From Paenibacillus sp. JJ-100 (GTDB taxonomy: Bacteria > Bacillota > Bacilli > Paenibacillales > Paenibacillaceae): a DNA stretch of 64,000 nt. The DNA lies in NCBI RefSeq assembly GCF_948329825.1, contig NZ_CAOJCM010000004.1, positions 124,001 to 188,000 on the forward strand, given 5' to 3'. Position 1 is the first letter of the stretch. Each line of letters begins with the position of its first letter. The notes below the pieces were generated by a model. It did not search any database. It was given only the letters and a program-made list of their open reading frames with translations, and was not told the DNA's origin. A program made the position numbers and the translations under genes. Shown piece after piece: positions 24,511-35,893 of the stretch.

Positions 24511-27507
24511 TTGATGAAAGGGCGCTGGTGGAGACGAGTTGCTGTAGTAACGTTATCGGCAGGACTACTGGCAGGGAGCTTTTCTATGAATACAGGATTA
24601 CGTCAGGCGGATGCGGCCGCTGGAGATCATAACTATGCTGAAGCACTTCAGAAGGCTATTTATTTCTATGAGGCACAGCGATCAGGTCCATTGCCTGACA
24701 ATAATCGGGTTGAATGGCGGGGCGACTCGGGCATGCAAGACGGAGCCGATGTTGGTGTGGATCTCACCGGTGGCTGGTATGATGCTGGAGATCATGTGAA
24801 GTTTGGTTTTCCAATGGCTGCTTCAGCAACGATGCTTGCCTGGTCTGTAGTCGAGTATCGTGATGGCTATGAGCAGGCGGGACAACTGGAGGAGATCAAA
24901 GATAATATCAGATGGGCCACGGACTATTTTATGAAAGCGCATACGAAGCCAAACGAATTATGGGGACAAGTCGGAGGGGGCAATATCGATCACGCTTGGT
25001 GGGGACCTGCAGAAGTGATGCAGATGAATCGTCCTTCGTTCAAGATCGACGCTTCCTGTCCGGGAAGTGATCTGGCGGCAGAAACAGCTGCTGCACTAGC
25101 GGCTGCCTCCATCGTATTTGCAGATGATGATCCGGCCTACTCGGCGAAGATGCTTCAGCATGCGAAAGAACTGTACAACTTTGCAGATACATATCGGGGA
25201 AAATACACCGATTGTATTACCGATGCTGCGGCATTCTATAACTCGTGGACGGGATATGAAGACGAGCTGGCATGGGGTGGGGCGTGGCTTTATCTAGCAA
25301 CAAATGATAACGCTTACTTGTCCAAAGCGATTGCAGCGGCAGATCGGTGGTCTACAAGCGGCGGTTCCGCGAATTGGCCATATACCTGGACCCAGGGATG
25401 GGATAGTAAACACTATGGTGCACAGATTTTGCTTGCCCGGATTACATCCAGTCTGAATATGCCGGAGGCAACAAAGTTCATCCAATCAACCGAGCGCAAT
25501 CTCGATTACTGGACGGTTGGCACGAATGGAGGACGGGTGACATACACGCCAGGCGGATTGGCTTGGCTGGATCAGTGGGGTTCACTCCGATATGCGGCTA
25601 ACGCAGCCTTTATCTCATTCGTATACTCGGATTGGGTCAGTGACCCTGTGAAAAAATCAAGATATCAAAATTTTGCGACTTCACAGATCAATTACATTTT
25701 AGGAGATAATCCCCGTCAGAGCAGTTATGTTGTCGGATACGGGAAAAATCCGCCTCAGCATCCGCATCATCGTACGGCCCATAGTTCATGGATGAACAAT
25801 GAAGATATCCCAACGAATCACCGCCATATTTTATACGGCGCAATGGTGGGAGGACCCAATGCCTCAGATCAATATACGGATGATATCGGGGATTACGTGA
25901 GCAATGAGGTAGCAACAGATTACAATGCCGGCTTCACTGGAGCACTCGCTAAGATGAATCTGCTGTATGGACAGAATGATCAGCCTCTCGCGAATTTCCC
26001 TGCTCCTGAAGTCAAAGGTGATGAGTATTTTGTAGAAGCGGCTATTCGCTCATCAGGCGCTAACTATACGGAAATTCGTGCATTGCTTAACAACCGTTCA
26101 GGCTGGCCTGCACGTATGGGAGATCAGCTATCCTTCAAATACTTTCTGGATTTAAGTGAGGTGTATGCTGCTGGACGCACCGTATCCGATGTGCAGGTTT
26201 CGGTATCTTCTACCGAAGGAGCAACCGTATCTCAGCCTGTCGTGGTAGATGCAGCCAAGCGAATCTATGCGATTACGGCAAACTTCAGCAATACCAAAAT
26301 CTATCCAGGCGGAGAGGGGAATTACCGCAAAGAAGTTCAGTTCCGGATTACTGGACCACAAGGGGCGTGGAATCCGGCTAACGATCCTTCGTACCAGAAC
26401 CTGACAACAGGCACTCCGGTCAAAAGTGTAACCATTCCCGTCTATGACGCCGGAGTGAAGGTGTACGGTCAAGAGCCGGGTATTACACCCGTAACGGTAC
26501 CAGCTGCGCCTTCTGGTGTGCAATCCGCATCTGGCAATCAGCAGATCACGCTGAACTGGACTGCTTCTGCCGGGGCCTTATCGTACACGGTGAAGCGTGC
26601 AGAGGTTAGCGGCGGCCCATACACAACTATTGCCACAGGGGTTAACGGGTTGACTTATACCAATACAGGACTGACGAATGGCAAGACGTATTATTTCGTA
26701 GTGACTGCTGCCAATGCTGCTGGGGAGTCACCAGCTTCTGTACAGGTGTCGGGTGTGCCGAAGGCAGCTTCAAACGTGCCAGGGGCACCCGTTTTAAGCG
26801 GTACAGCTGGAAATAACCAGAATGTGTTGTCATGGACAGCAGCATCAGAAGCGGTGAGCTACAATGTGCAACGCGCTGTTGCAGGCGGAGCATATGCCGA
26901 TGTGGCCACTGGATTGACGGTATTGACCTATACCGACACCACAGCTCAGAATGATACGTCCTATAGTTATCGGGTGGTTGCTGTGAACGCAAGTGGGCAG
27001 ACGTTGTCTAACGTCGTTGTACTGACCCCCTCCGAGCCGCCTGTTTCGGGAGGAACACTTGAAGTGCAGTACCGGAGTGGAGGGTCCGGGAATTCAAGTA
27101 ACGCAGTAACTCCACAGTTTAATGTGAAGAACACGGGCACACAGGCTATTGATCTAAGTACGGTGAAGATCCGGTATTACTTTACCAAAGATGGTACAGA
27201 AGATCTGACATTCTGGTGTGATTATGCGCAGTTAGGTACAGCCAATGTACAAGGAAAGTTTGTGGCAGTGAATCCGGCCAAAGGAACAGCAGATACCTAT
27301 CTGGAGATCAGTTTCACCTCTGGAGCGGGAAGTCTGGCTGCGGGTGCGGAGACAGGTGTGATTCAGGGGCGTTTCTCCAAAAACAATTGGAGTGCCTTTG
27401 ATCAGAGCAACGATTACTCGTTTGATGCTTCGAAGACTGCTTTTGCCGAGTGGAACAAAGTGACCGCATATCAAGGCAGTACCCAAGTATGGGGACTGGA
27501 ACCTTGA
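24511..27507 (+). CDS. Processive GH9 endoglucanase, GH9-CBM3c-FN3-FN3-CBM3
   Basis: 998 aa secreted cellulase. Signal peptide at ~1-36; GH9 catalytic domain ~37-490 with nucleophilic-water Asp pair D91/D94 in YDAGDHVKFG and acid Glu ~466 in SNEVATDYNAGF; CBM3c ~505-650; two FN3 modules (~662-750 and ~755-840); C-terminal cellulose-binding CBM3 ~847-998. The GH9-CBM3c pairing is typical of processive endoglucanases. The TTG at 24511 lies 10 nt from AAAGGAG; the next codon is ATG, so the true start could be 24514. It forms an operon with the GH48 gene 143 nt downstream. Confidence 0.95.
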   Translation: MMKGRWWRRVAVVTLSAGLLAGSFSMNTGLRQADAAAGDHNYAEALQKAIYFYEAQRSGPLPDNNRVEWRGDSGMQDGADVGVDLTGGWYDAGDHVKFGFPMAASATMLAWSVVEYRDGYEQAGQLEEIKDNIRWATDYFMKAHTKPNELWGQVGGGNIDHAWWGPAEVMQMNRPSFKIDASCPGSDLAAETAAALAAASIVFADDDPAYSAKMLQHAKELYNFADTYRGKYTDCITDAAAFYNSWTGYEDELAWGGAWLYLATNDNAYLSKAIAAADRWSTSGGSANWPYTWTQGWDSKHYGAQILLARITSSLNMPEATKFIQSTERNLDYWTVGTNGGRVTYTPGGLAWLDQWGSLRYAANAAFISFVYSDWVSDPVKKSRYQNFATSQINYILGDNPRQSSYVVGYGKNPPQHPHHRTAHSSWMNNEDIPTNHRHILYGAMVGGPNASDQYTDDIGDYVSNEVATDYNAGFTGALAKMNLLYGQNDQPLANFPAPEVKGDEYFVEAAIRSSGANYTEIRALLNNRSGWPARMGDQLSFKYFLDLSEVYAAGRTVSDVQVSVSSTEGATVSQPVVVDAAKRIYAITANFSNTKIYPGGEGNYRKEVQFRITGPQGAWNPANDPSYQNLTTGTPVKSVTIPVYDAGVKVYGQEPGITPVTVPAAPSGVQSASGNQQITLNWTASAGALSYTVKRAEVSGGPYTTIATGVNGLTYTNTGLTNGKTYYFVVTAANAAGESPASVQVSGVPKAASNVPGAPVLSGTAGNNQNVLSWTAASEAVSYNVQRAVAGGAYADVATGLTVLTYTDTTAQNDTSYSYRVVAVNASGQTLSNVVVLTPSEPPVSGGTLEVQYRSGGSGNSSNAVTPQFNVKNTGTQAIDLSTVKIRYYFTKDGTEDLTFWCDYAQLGTANVQGKFVAVNPAKGTADTYLEISFTSGAGSLAAGAETGVIQGRFSKNNWSAFDQSNDYSFDASKTAFAEWNKVTAYQGSTQVWGLEP

Positions 27508-27545
27508 ACGAGGTGAGCTCGGACAGGGTGAAGACGAGGTGAGCT
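27508..27545. repeat. Short direct repeat between the cellulase genes
   Basis: ACGAGGTGAGCT occurs at 27508-27519 and 27534-27545. No function is evident; it may be a slippage duplication. Confidence 0.6.
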
Positions 27546-27649
27546 GTAGACGGAAATCCACAATTACTAAAAATTAAAGAGTTAAGGAACAGCATGGGCA
27601 GACCGAGCAGTGATATTGAATATCCACTATTCCGGGGAGGTATATATTC

Positions 27650-30600
27650 ATGTTGAAAACAGCTGCAAAAAAGAGTTTAACTGCCATGCTGGCGGGAACC
27701 GTCATGTTGACGGGATACACGGGACTGTGGGCCGGACCTCAAACAGCACATGCGGCCGATCAGGCGATTGAGATGCAAGCGGATGGCGTGAATGAAGCAC
27801 GCTTTCTACAACTATACAGTCAATTGAAAGACCCAGCGAACGGGTACTTCTCTCCAGAAGGTATTCCGTATCACTCGATTGAAACATTGCTGAGTGAAGC
27901 GCCGGATTACGGGCATATGTCTACATCGGAAGCATACAGCTACTGGTTGTGGCTGGAGACGATGTATGGTCACTATACGGGAGACTGGTCCAAACTGGAG
28001 GCAGCCTGGGATAACATGGAGAAGTATATTATTCCAGTCAATGAAGGCGATGGCAAGGAAGAACAGCCGACGATGAGCAAGTACAATCCGAACAGTCCTG
28101 CAACATATGCAGGGGAAAAACCGTTCCCGGACCAGTATCCATCCAACCTTAATGGTCAATATGCAGCAGGAAAAGATCCACTGGATGCTGAGCTTAAGGC
28201 AACCTATGGCAACAATCAGACGTATCTGATGCACTGGCTTATCGACGTCGATAATTGGTATGGATACGGAAATCTGCTGAATCCTTCCCATACGTCAACG
28301 TATGTGAATACGTTCCAGCGTGGGGAGCAGGAATCGGTGTGGGAAGCCATTCCTCATCCATCTCAGGATGATAAATCCTTTGGTAAAGCAGGCGAAGGTT
28401 TTATGAGTCTGTTTACGAAAGAGAATCAGGCTCCGTCCGCCCAATGGCGCTATACGAACGCAACGGATGCGGATGCTCGTGCAGTTCAGGTGCTCTATTG
28501 GGCCAAAGAGATGGGCTATAACAATACCGAATATCTGAATAAAGCGAAAAAGATGGGCGATTATCTGCGGTATGGCATGTACGATAAATACTTCCAAAAG
28601 GTAGGAAGTGCAAAGAGTGGCACCCCAACCCCGGGGACAGGTAAGGATTCTAATATGTATCTCATGGCTTGGTATACGTCATGGGGAGGCGGACTGGGTC
28701 AAGGCGGAGACTGGGCATGGCGTATTGGAGCAAGCCATACCCACCAAGCATACCAAAACCCGGTTGCAGCGTACGCATTGTCTGATCCTGCAGGCGGTTT
28801 AATCCCGAACTCACCTACAGCGAAAGCAGACTGGAATGCGACGTTAAAACGTCAGCTTGAATTCTACACTTGGCTGCAATCTCATGAGGGTGCAATCGGG
28901 GGCGGGGCAACCAACAGTATTGGTGGTTCTTACGCCGCTTATCCTTCAGGTGTGAGCACGTTCTATGATATGGCCTATCAGGAAGCGCCGGTATATCGTG
29001 ACCCGGATTCGAACACATGGTTCGGATTCCAAGCATGGCCGCTAGAGCGTGTAGCCGAGATGTATTATATTTTGGCAGAGAACGGGGATCTGACCTCCGA
29101 GAATTTCCAAATGGCGAAGAAGGTCATTACGAAGTGGATTGACTGGACGAAGGATTATGTCTTTGTCGGTGAGCGCCCTGTCACAGATGCACAAGGATAC
29201 TATTTGAATGCGGCTGGTCAGCGGATACTCGGTGGAACGAATGTTGAAGTAGCGACAACGCCTGCGCCAGGTGAATTCTGGATTCCAGGTGGTCAAGAGT
29301 GGAAAGGACAGCCGGATAAGTGGAATGGATTCAGTTCATTCACCAACAATCCAAACTTCCGTGCAATTACAAAGGATCCAGTTCAGGATACTGGCGTACT
29401 TGGCAGCTATATTAAGGCGCTGACGTTCTTCGCGGCTGGAACGGAAGCTGAGAACGGTACACTTAGTGTGAAAGGTCAGGAAGCCAAAGCATTGGCTGAG
29501 CGTCTGCTGGATACGGCTTGGGATTACAATGATGGTGTGGGGATCGTTACGGAAGAGCAGCGTAAAGATTATTTCCGTTACTTCGCCAAAGAGATCTATC
29601 TCCCGGCGAACTGGTCCGGTACGTTCGGTCAAGGAAATACGATTCCAGGAACGGCAGGTGTACCGTCAGACCCGGCTAAAGGCGGGAATGGCGTATATAT
29701 CGGATACGCTGATCTACGTCCGGCAATCAAGCAAGACCCAGCTTGGACTTATCTGGAGAACCTGTACAAAACCTCATACAACCCAACGACGAAGCAGTGG
29801 GAAAAAGGTGCACCGACCTTTACGTATCACCGTTTCTGGTCACAAGTTGATATGGCTACCGCTTATGGAGAGTTTGACCGTCTCCTTGGAGACAGCACTA
29901 CACCAGGAGAGGAAGTACCGGCTGCACCTACCGGCGTAACTGCAACGGGTGGTGATGGGCAGGTTGTGCTGAACTGGAAAGCTGCAGCCGGGGCTACTTC
30001 ATATACAGTGAAGCGCGCCGAAGCGAACGGTGGCCCCTATACATCCGTAGCGACTGGAGTTACCGGTGCGACCTTTACCGATACGGGATTGACTAATGGA
30101 AAAGCGTATTATTATGTAATCACTGCGGTAAACAGTGTAGGAGAATCTGCACCTTCCGCACAGGCTACGGCAACACCGCAGGCTGGAGTAACTGCACCGG
30201 GAGTCTTCACGTTAAGTGGAATAGCCGGTGATGCACAGGCTGTATTGAACTGGACAGCTTCAACTGGAGCAGCATCGTATAATGTGCAGCGTTCAACGGG
30301 AACGGGTGCATACAGCAATATCGCTACAGGCCTGACTGCACTGACCTATACCGATGCAACAGCTGTCAATGGTACAGCGTATAATTACAGAGTTGTCGCT
30401 GTGAATGCAGATGGTCAGACCAATTCAAATGTGATTGTCCTGACACCAGCTGCGGCTCCGATCTCAACGGGAACGTTGGAAGTTCAGTACCGCAACGGAG
30501 GAACTGGCGCCTCAGGCAATGCTCTGACGCCGCAATTTAACCTCAAGAATACAGGAAGCACGGACATCGATCTGAGTAAGGTGAAGCTTCGTTACTACTT

Positions 30601-30925
30601 TACAAAAGACAGTGATGCAGATCTGAGCTTCTGGTGTGACTATGCACAGATTGGCAGTGCGAATGTGCAAGGGGAATTTGTAACGGTTCAGCCGTCAAAA
30701 GGCACAGCAGATACCTACCTCGAGATCAGCTTTACCGCAGCTGCTGGCAACTTGGCAGCAGGTGCTGAGACAGGGATCATCCAGACACGTTCTTCCAAGA
30801 ACAACTGGACCAATTTTGACCAAACGAATGATTATTCCTTCGATGCAACCCAAACGGCATTTGGCGCCTGGACTAAAGTGACAGGTTACCAAGATGGTGT
30901 GAAAGTGTGGGGAATGGAGCCATAA
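27650..30925 (+). CDS. GH48 reducing-end cellobiohydrolase, GH48-FN3-FN3-CBM3
   Basis: 1091 aa secreted exoglucanase releasing cellobiose from reducing chain ends. Signal peptide ~1-36; GH48 domain ~40-745 (TSWGGGLGQGGDWAWRIG is a family landmark); FN3 modules ~756-845 and ~850-930; CBM3 ~940-1091. The FN3-FN3-CBM3 tail is a close paralogue of the GH9 tail, indicating module duplication. GGGGAGG precedes the ATG. GH9 and GH48 enzymes act synergistically on crystalline cellulose. Confidence 0.95.
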   Translation: MLKTAAKKSLTAMLAGTVMLTGYTGLWAGPQTAHAADQAIEMQADGVNEARFLQLYSQLKDPANGYFSPEGIPYHSIETLLSEAPDYGHMSTSEAYSYWLWLETMYGHYTGDWSKLEAAWDNMEKYIIPVNEGDGKEEQPTMSKYNPNSPATYAGEKPFPDQYPSNLNGQYAAGKDPLDAELKATYGNNQTYLMHWLIDVDNWYGYGNLLNPSHTSTYVNTFQRGEQESVWEAIPHPSQDDKSFGKAGEGFMSLFTKENQAPSAQWRYTNATDADARAVQVLYWAKEMGYNNTEYLNKAKKMGDYLRYGMYDKYFQKVGSAKSGTPTPGTGKDSNMYLMAWYTSWGGGLGQGGDWAWRIGASHTHQAYQNPVAAYALSDPAGGLIPNSPTAKADWNATLKRQLEFYTWLQSHEGAIGGGATNSIGGSYAAYPSGVSTFYDMAYQEAPVYRDPDSNTWFGFQAWPLERVAEMYYILAENGDLTSENFQMAKKVITKWIDWTKDYVFVGERPVTDAQGYYLNAAGQRILGGTNVEVATTPAPGEFWIPGGQEWKGQPDKWNGFSSFTNNPNFRAITKDPVQDTGVLGSYIKALTFFAAGTEAENGTLSVKGQEAKALAERLLDTAWDYNDGVGIVTEEQRKDYFRYFAKEIYLPANWSGTFGQGNTIPGTAGVPSDPAKGGNGVYIGYADLRPAIKQDPAWTYLENLYKTSYNPTTKQWEKGAPTFTYHRFWSQVDMATAYGEFDRLLGDSTTPGEEVPAAPTGVTATGGDGQVVLNWKAAAGATSYTVKRAEANGGPYTSVATGVTGATFTDTGLTNGKAYYYVITAVNSVGESAPSAQATATPQAGVTAPGVFTLSGIAGDAQAVLNWTASTGAASYNVQRSTGTGAYSNIATGLTALTYTDATAVNGTAYNYRVVAVNADGQTNSNVIVLTPAAAPISTGTLEVQYRNGGTGASGNALTPQFNLKNTGSTDIDLSKVKLRYYFTKDSDADLSFWCDYAQIGSANVQGEFVTVQPSKGTADTYLEISFTAAAGNLAAGAETGIIQTRSSKNNWTNFDQTNDYSFDATQTAFGAWTKVTGYQDGVKVWGMEP

Positions 30926-30963
30926 TCAATACGAGATGAGTATAAAATAGTCTCATTATACGA

Positions 30964-30991
30964 AGAGCCGGGGAGAAATCCCTGGTTTTTT
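30964..30991 (+). terminator. Terminator of the cellulase operon
   Basis: CCGGGGA-GAAA-TCCCTGG followed by TTTTTT. Confidence 0.8.
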
Positions 30992-31382
30992 GTATATTTG
31001 GATACCTATATTTTCAATTTATGAGGCGAGATTAAAGATTATAGTGAAATGAAACGTAGTAATGTTTTCCAATTAGTTATAAAGTTTCATTAAAATCTAG
31101 TACATAGGGAGCATGTACAAAAAAACATAAACTGATCTCGGTCGAAACGTCACAAGCTAAGGCACATCAATAGTTACAAAAAATTAACCTTTCTATTTAC
31201 GTGATCCATCCTCTATTTTTTAAGTCCAAGATTGATTTGAATGATCCTTAGTACTCAAACTTGTCTGGACCATGGCAGGACTTTGGGCTGATGAACGATA
31301 CGGGATGCCCGTTTACAATAAGGCAAGCCGGAAAGATGATTTCTTGGTTAAAATTTTGTAATATCCGGAGGTACACGACATC
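30992..31382. other. Long leader or intergenic region before the NlpC/P60 gene
   Basis: About 390 AT-rich bases without an ORF. Cell-wall hydrolase genes often have c-di-AMP riboswitches here, but I could not find the conserved elements. GGAGG at 31369-31373 serves the next gene. Confidence 0.4.
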
Positions 31383-32183
31383 ATGAACTGGAAGAATACC
31401 ATTGTTACGGCAAGCGTAACGGCAGCTATGCTGATGGGAAGTCTAACAACGACAGCACTCACCGGACAAGTATCCGCAGCAACGACAAATCAATCGACAG
31501 CAGAAGTTATCCGAGGGGTAAATTTTCGAACCTCACCAACCACATCCGCCAAAATAATTCGAATGGTTTCCAAGGGAGAGACGGTAACTATATTGCAGAA
31601 GTCGGGCTCGGCTTGGTATAAAATCAAAGACTCGGCGAATCGGACAGGCTATATATCGTCTTCATCCAAATATACAAAAATTCTGAAGACTGGCACAACA
31701 ACGGGGAGTAACACCTCAACTCAGACTTCGACGTCAAAAGGAAGTGCAGCTGTAGAGAAGGTCATTACAGCAGGAATGAAGTATATGGGAACTCCTTATA
31801 AGTATGGAGCGAATCGTAACAGTACGGCAGTGTTTGACTGCTCCAGCTTTGTACGTCGCGCCTTTATTGATGCATTAGGAATTACACTCCCGGCAGATTC
31901 CCGCCAACAAGGAGACTATGTGAAGAAGAAAGGTGCAGTCACAACGAATTGGAAGAATCTGAAACGTGGTGATTTGATGTACTTTATGTCTTACAAAGGC
32001 ACCAAGGCGTCAGCCTACAAAGGCGTAAACAAATCGAACGCAAGGATTACGCATACCGGTATTTATCTGGGCAACGGTAAAATACTGCATACATATTCCA
32101 ACGCTGGCGGCGGTGTAACAGTTAGTAATGTCGCTGGAAAGCATTGGGAATACCGCTTCTTATTTGGCGGAAGTGCGCTGTAA
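31383..32183 (+). CDS. Secreted SH3b-NlpC/P60 peptidoglycan endopeptidase
   Basis: 266 aa. Signal peptide ~1-33, bacterial SH3 domain ~40-100 (VNFRTSPTTSAKI...), Thr/Ser-rich linker, NlpC/P60 domain ~125-266. The catalytic Cys is in DCSSFVRR, His in THTGIYLG and a third polar residue in ILHTYS. It likely cuts D-Glu-diaminopimelate bonds in stem peptides. A good GGAGG precedes the ATG. Confidence 0.94.
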   Translation: MNWKNTIVTASVTAAMLMGSLTTTALTGQVSAATTNQSTAEVIRGVNFRTSPTTSAKIIRMVSKGETVTILQKSGSAWYKIKDSANRTGYISSSSKYTKILKTGTTTGSNTSTQTSTSKGSAAVEKVITAGMKYMGTPYKYGANRNSTAVFDCSSFVRRAFIDALGITLPADSRQQGDYVKKKGAVTTNWKNLKRGDLMYFMSYKGTKASAYKGVNKSNARITHTGIYLGNGKILHTYSNAGGGVTVSNVAGKHWEYRFLFGGSAL

Positions 32184-32323
32184 GAACCAACTTTATGGTT
32201 TACCGTTAATCTGATTGTTAAGCCAAGTAAAGAGGTATTCAGGTGCAAACGGAATGATTATTTCCTCTATCCAAAAAGTACAGCATCCTCTATGCAGGCT
32301 TTATCGCATTGAAAATGAAATTC

Positions 32324-32377
32324 AAAAGAACCCCTTACCTCTTGCCTTATGATTGGCACATGAAAGGGGTTCTTTTT
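32324..32377. terminator. Bidirectional terminator
   Basis: AAAAGAACCCCTT...AAGGGGTTCTTTTT lies between the convergent NlpC and regulator genes. Confidence 0.8.
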
Positions 32378-32394
32378 GCTGTGCTTTGCTGTAT

Positions 32395-33318
32395 TTACAG
32401 TGCTGGGATACCATCGTGGTAGAATAATCGGAACAAAATGTCTTGATTATAGTTGCCGAATCCTTCACCATACAAGGTCATACCGCCCACATGCCTGGCA
32501 TCTTCCTCTACAGAAAGGCGTAATGTCCACTGATTGCGTTCTACCGGGATGTCTGCGAGTGTAATGCTCGACAGATGTTGTCCATCAATAAATGTTCCTT
32601 CATGGGTTATACGCAGTACTTTGAGCATGCCGTACTGATTGACGACATCACTCCACCAGTCAGGTGTAAATATGCCGCGGCCATTGCCTGAGTCACCTGG
32701 GCTGGTCCACTCACCCAAGCGAATGCCGTTCAGTGTAAACGTAATGTCGGAAGGCCAGTTTGGGTTGACAGATGGCGCCTCCGATCCAATCTCCAGTGAC
32801 AACTCAATAGCTTCAATCTGCTGTCCGGTCAGTATATAGTTAGGTATTTTGTATTCGACAAATCCACGTCCAAACCACAAGATATGGGCATGCATCCGGT
32901 CCGGGTCCAGAAAATAGCGGGGATCATCGTACTGCCCGATGACATGATCGGAGGTCGCTAGACCACATGTAGGATATACATCGAAATGTGTATAGTGACC
33001 GACAGGGATGGAAACTTCGTGAAACTTGCGGGTTATCCCGCTCTCCTGAGGCATCGAGATGCCAATCCAGTCCACGGCTAAGCTGTTCATTTTATGTGTG
33101 CCGCCGTCCTTGCGAACCATTTTAGACTGAATAATGCCTACATCTTGAAGTTTTCGTACATGCATAGTGACGATGGCACTGCTCAGACCTAGTGAAGCTG
33201 CAATGTCTTTCACATTCATAGGGGTTTCGGCAACAAGACGGATAATTTGAAGACGAACTTCGCTGGCAAGTGCTTCATATAGTGGAAGCCATTCGGCGTC
33301 GGTGTTTGCTCTGATCAC
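32395..33318 (-). CDS. ArsR-like winged-helix regulator with long C-terminal sensor domain, next to abfA
   Basis: 307 aa, GTG start after GGAGG. Residues ~10-75 are an ArsR-type HTH (ALASEVRLQIIRLVA ... IVTMHVRKLQDVGII). The C-terminal ~220 residues form a conserved beta-rich region (DDPRYF, IPNY, LGSEAP, WTSPGD, NQYGMLK) shared with the regulator at 42858-43775. Classical ArsR proteins are ~100 aa, so the tail is probably the effector domain. It is divergent from abfA, which suggests control of arabinoside use (inference). Confidence 0.85.
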   Translation of the reverse strand: MIRANTDAEWLPLYEALASEVRLQIIRLVAETPMNVKDIAASLGLSSAIVTMHVRKLQDVGIIQSKMVRKDGGTHKMNSLAVDWIGISMPQESGITRKFHEVSIPVGHYTHFDVYPTCGLATSDHVIGQYDDPRYFLDPDRMHAHILWFGRGFVEYKIPNYILTGQQIEAIELSLEIGSEAPSVNPNWPSDITFTLNGIRLGEWTSPGDSGNGRGIFTPDWWSDVVNQYGMLKVLRITHEGTFIDGQHLSSITLADIPVERNQWTLRLSVEEDARHVGGMTLYGEGFGNYNQDILFRLFYHDGIPAL

Positions 33319-33330
33319 AAGTATTCCTCC

Positions 33331-33343
33331 AATTGGTTTAATA
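33331..33343. promoter_or_regulatory. Candidate operator shared with the arabinanase locus
   Basis: AATTGGTTTAATA matches AATTGATTTAATA at 44047-44059 in 12 of 13 positions. Each lies between a paralogous ArsR-like regulator and its divergent arabinan gene. Confidence 0.4.
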
Positions 33344-33436
33344 GAATTAAGTTAAACATAAATTCAATAAAAAGAGTAACAATTTTCGAAGTTTCAGTTG
33401 AAATATGTGCTGTTATCGATTTTAATATAAATATGA

Positions 33437-35028
<1,592 letters not shown>

Positions 35029-35069
35029 GATTAGGTCGAGATAGCGAAAGAATGCAATGAAGTTGAAAC

Positions 35070-35103
35070 TCGATGTACATGTAAGGTCGATGTACATGTA
35101 AGG
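35070..35103. repeat. 17-bp tandem duplication
   Basis: TCGATGTACATGTAAGG occurs twice in a row (35070-35086 and 35087-35103) in the abfA 3' untranslated region. Confidence 0.9.
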
Positions 35104-35115
35104 TTAGCGTATGAT

Positions 35116-35155
35116 AAAAAGCTGGATGCGAGTTTATTCGCATCCAGCTTTTTTT
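35116..35155 (+). terminator. Terminator of abfA
   Basis: AAAAAGCTGGATGCG...CGCATCCAGCTTTTTTT, a 15-bp stem. Confidence 0.9.
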
Positions 35156-35223
35156 GGAACTCTACACGGGATGATCCTATATCCAGAGGCGGAGTCGAGT
35201 CGGACAGAGGGAACTAGTCTGAA

Positions 35224-35718
35224 TCACTCTCCCTTGTGTTCCTCTAATGTCCTTTGTAGAGTATTCAACGTTGTCTGGAGTCCTTTTTTTCCAAGTAAAT
35301 GGTCGGTGTGAATATGAATGCGTGTGCCGTCCTTCAGATATATGGCGTACATGGGGGAAGCAGCCAGTTGCCATCGACTTCGGGACGGAGCTGCGAGCTC
35401 AATCTTGCGAATCTGGTTCCAAGGTACATTTCGGCTACCAGCGTAGAGGTTTTGTTGATCCCAGGATACAAGTACCGTTGAACCTTGAATGGAGCGGTTT
35501 AGAAACATGAAAAAAAATGGACCAACCAGCCACATGCCGAGTACGGCGGCCATAGGATAATAGATTTTTTCCACGCTTTGTGTCTGCCCGGTAACAATGA
35601 CCCATAGGAGCAGTACACATAAGAAAAGGAACAGAAGACAGAGACCACTTTTGCAAATGGCAGTTATACGCTGATAACGAATCTCACCTTGCCGGGTTTG
35701 AGTAGTTGAAGATGACAT
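35224..35718 (-). CDS. Two-helix membrane protein (YfjD/DUF5381-like)
   Basis: 164 aa. Two hydrophobic helices (~23-45 and ~52-75) are followed by a cytoplasmic domain of ~85 residues with a PH-like pattern (VPWNQIRKIELAAPS ... YAIYLKDGTRIHI). The family assignment is tentative and the function unknown. Confidence 0.6.
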   Translation of the reverse strand: MSSSTTQTRQGEIRYQRITAICKSGLCLLFLFLCVLLLWVIVTGQTQSVEKIYYPMAAVLGMWLVGPFFFMFLNRSIQGSTVLVSWDQQNLYAGSRNVPWNQIRKIELAAPSRSRWQLAASPMYAIYLKDGTRIHIHTDHLLGKKGLQTTLNTLQRTLEEHKGE

Positions 35719-35893
35719 GTTCTATCCCCCTTTAATTTCTGATCTCAATGTAGAGTGCTGCTCCCACTAATAATACTTCCGTGATTGGTATATGGAAGTC
35801 TTTATAAGGTTTACGAGTCCGAGCGACATTTAGATGCGTTTGTGCACGAAATTCTAAAAAACACCTCGCAAGGATCGATAAATGAAAAGGTAT

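Noticed and set aside
30992..31382. c-di-AMP (ydaO) riboswitch before the NlpC/P60 gene
   Set aside because: The position and gene type fit, but I could not find the conserved sequence elements.
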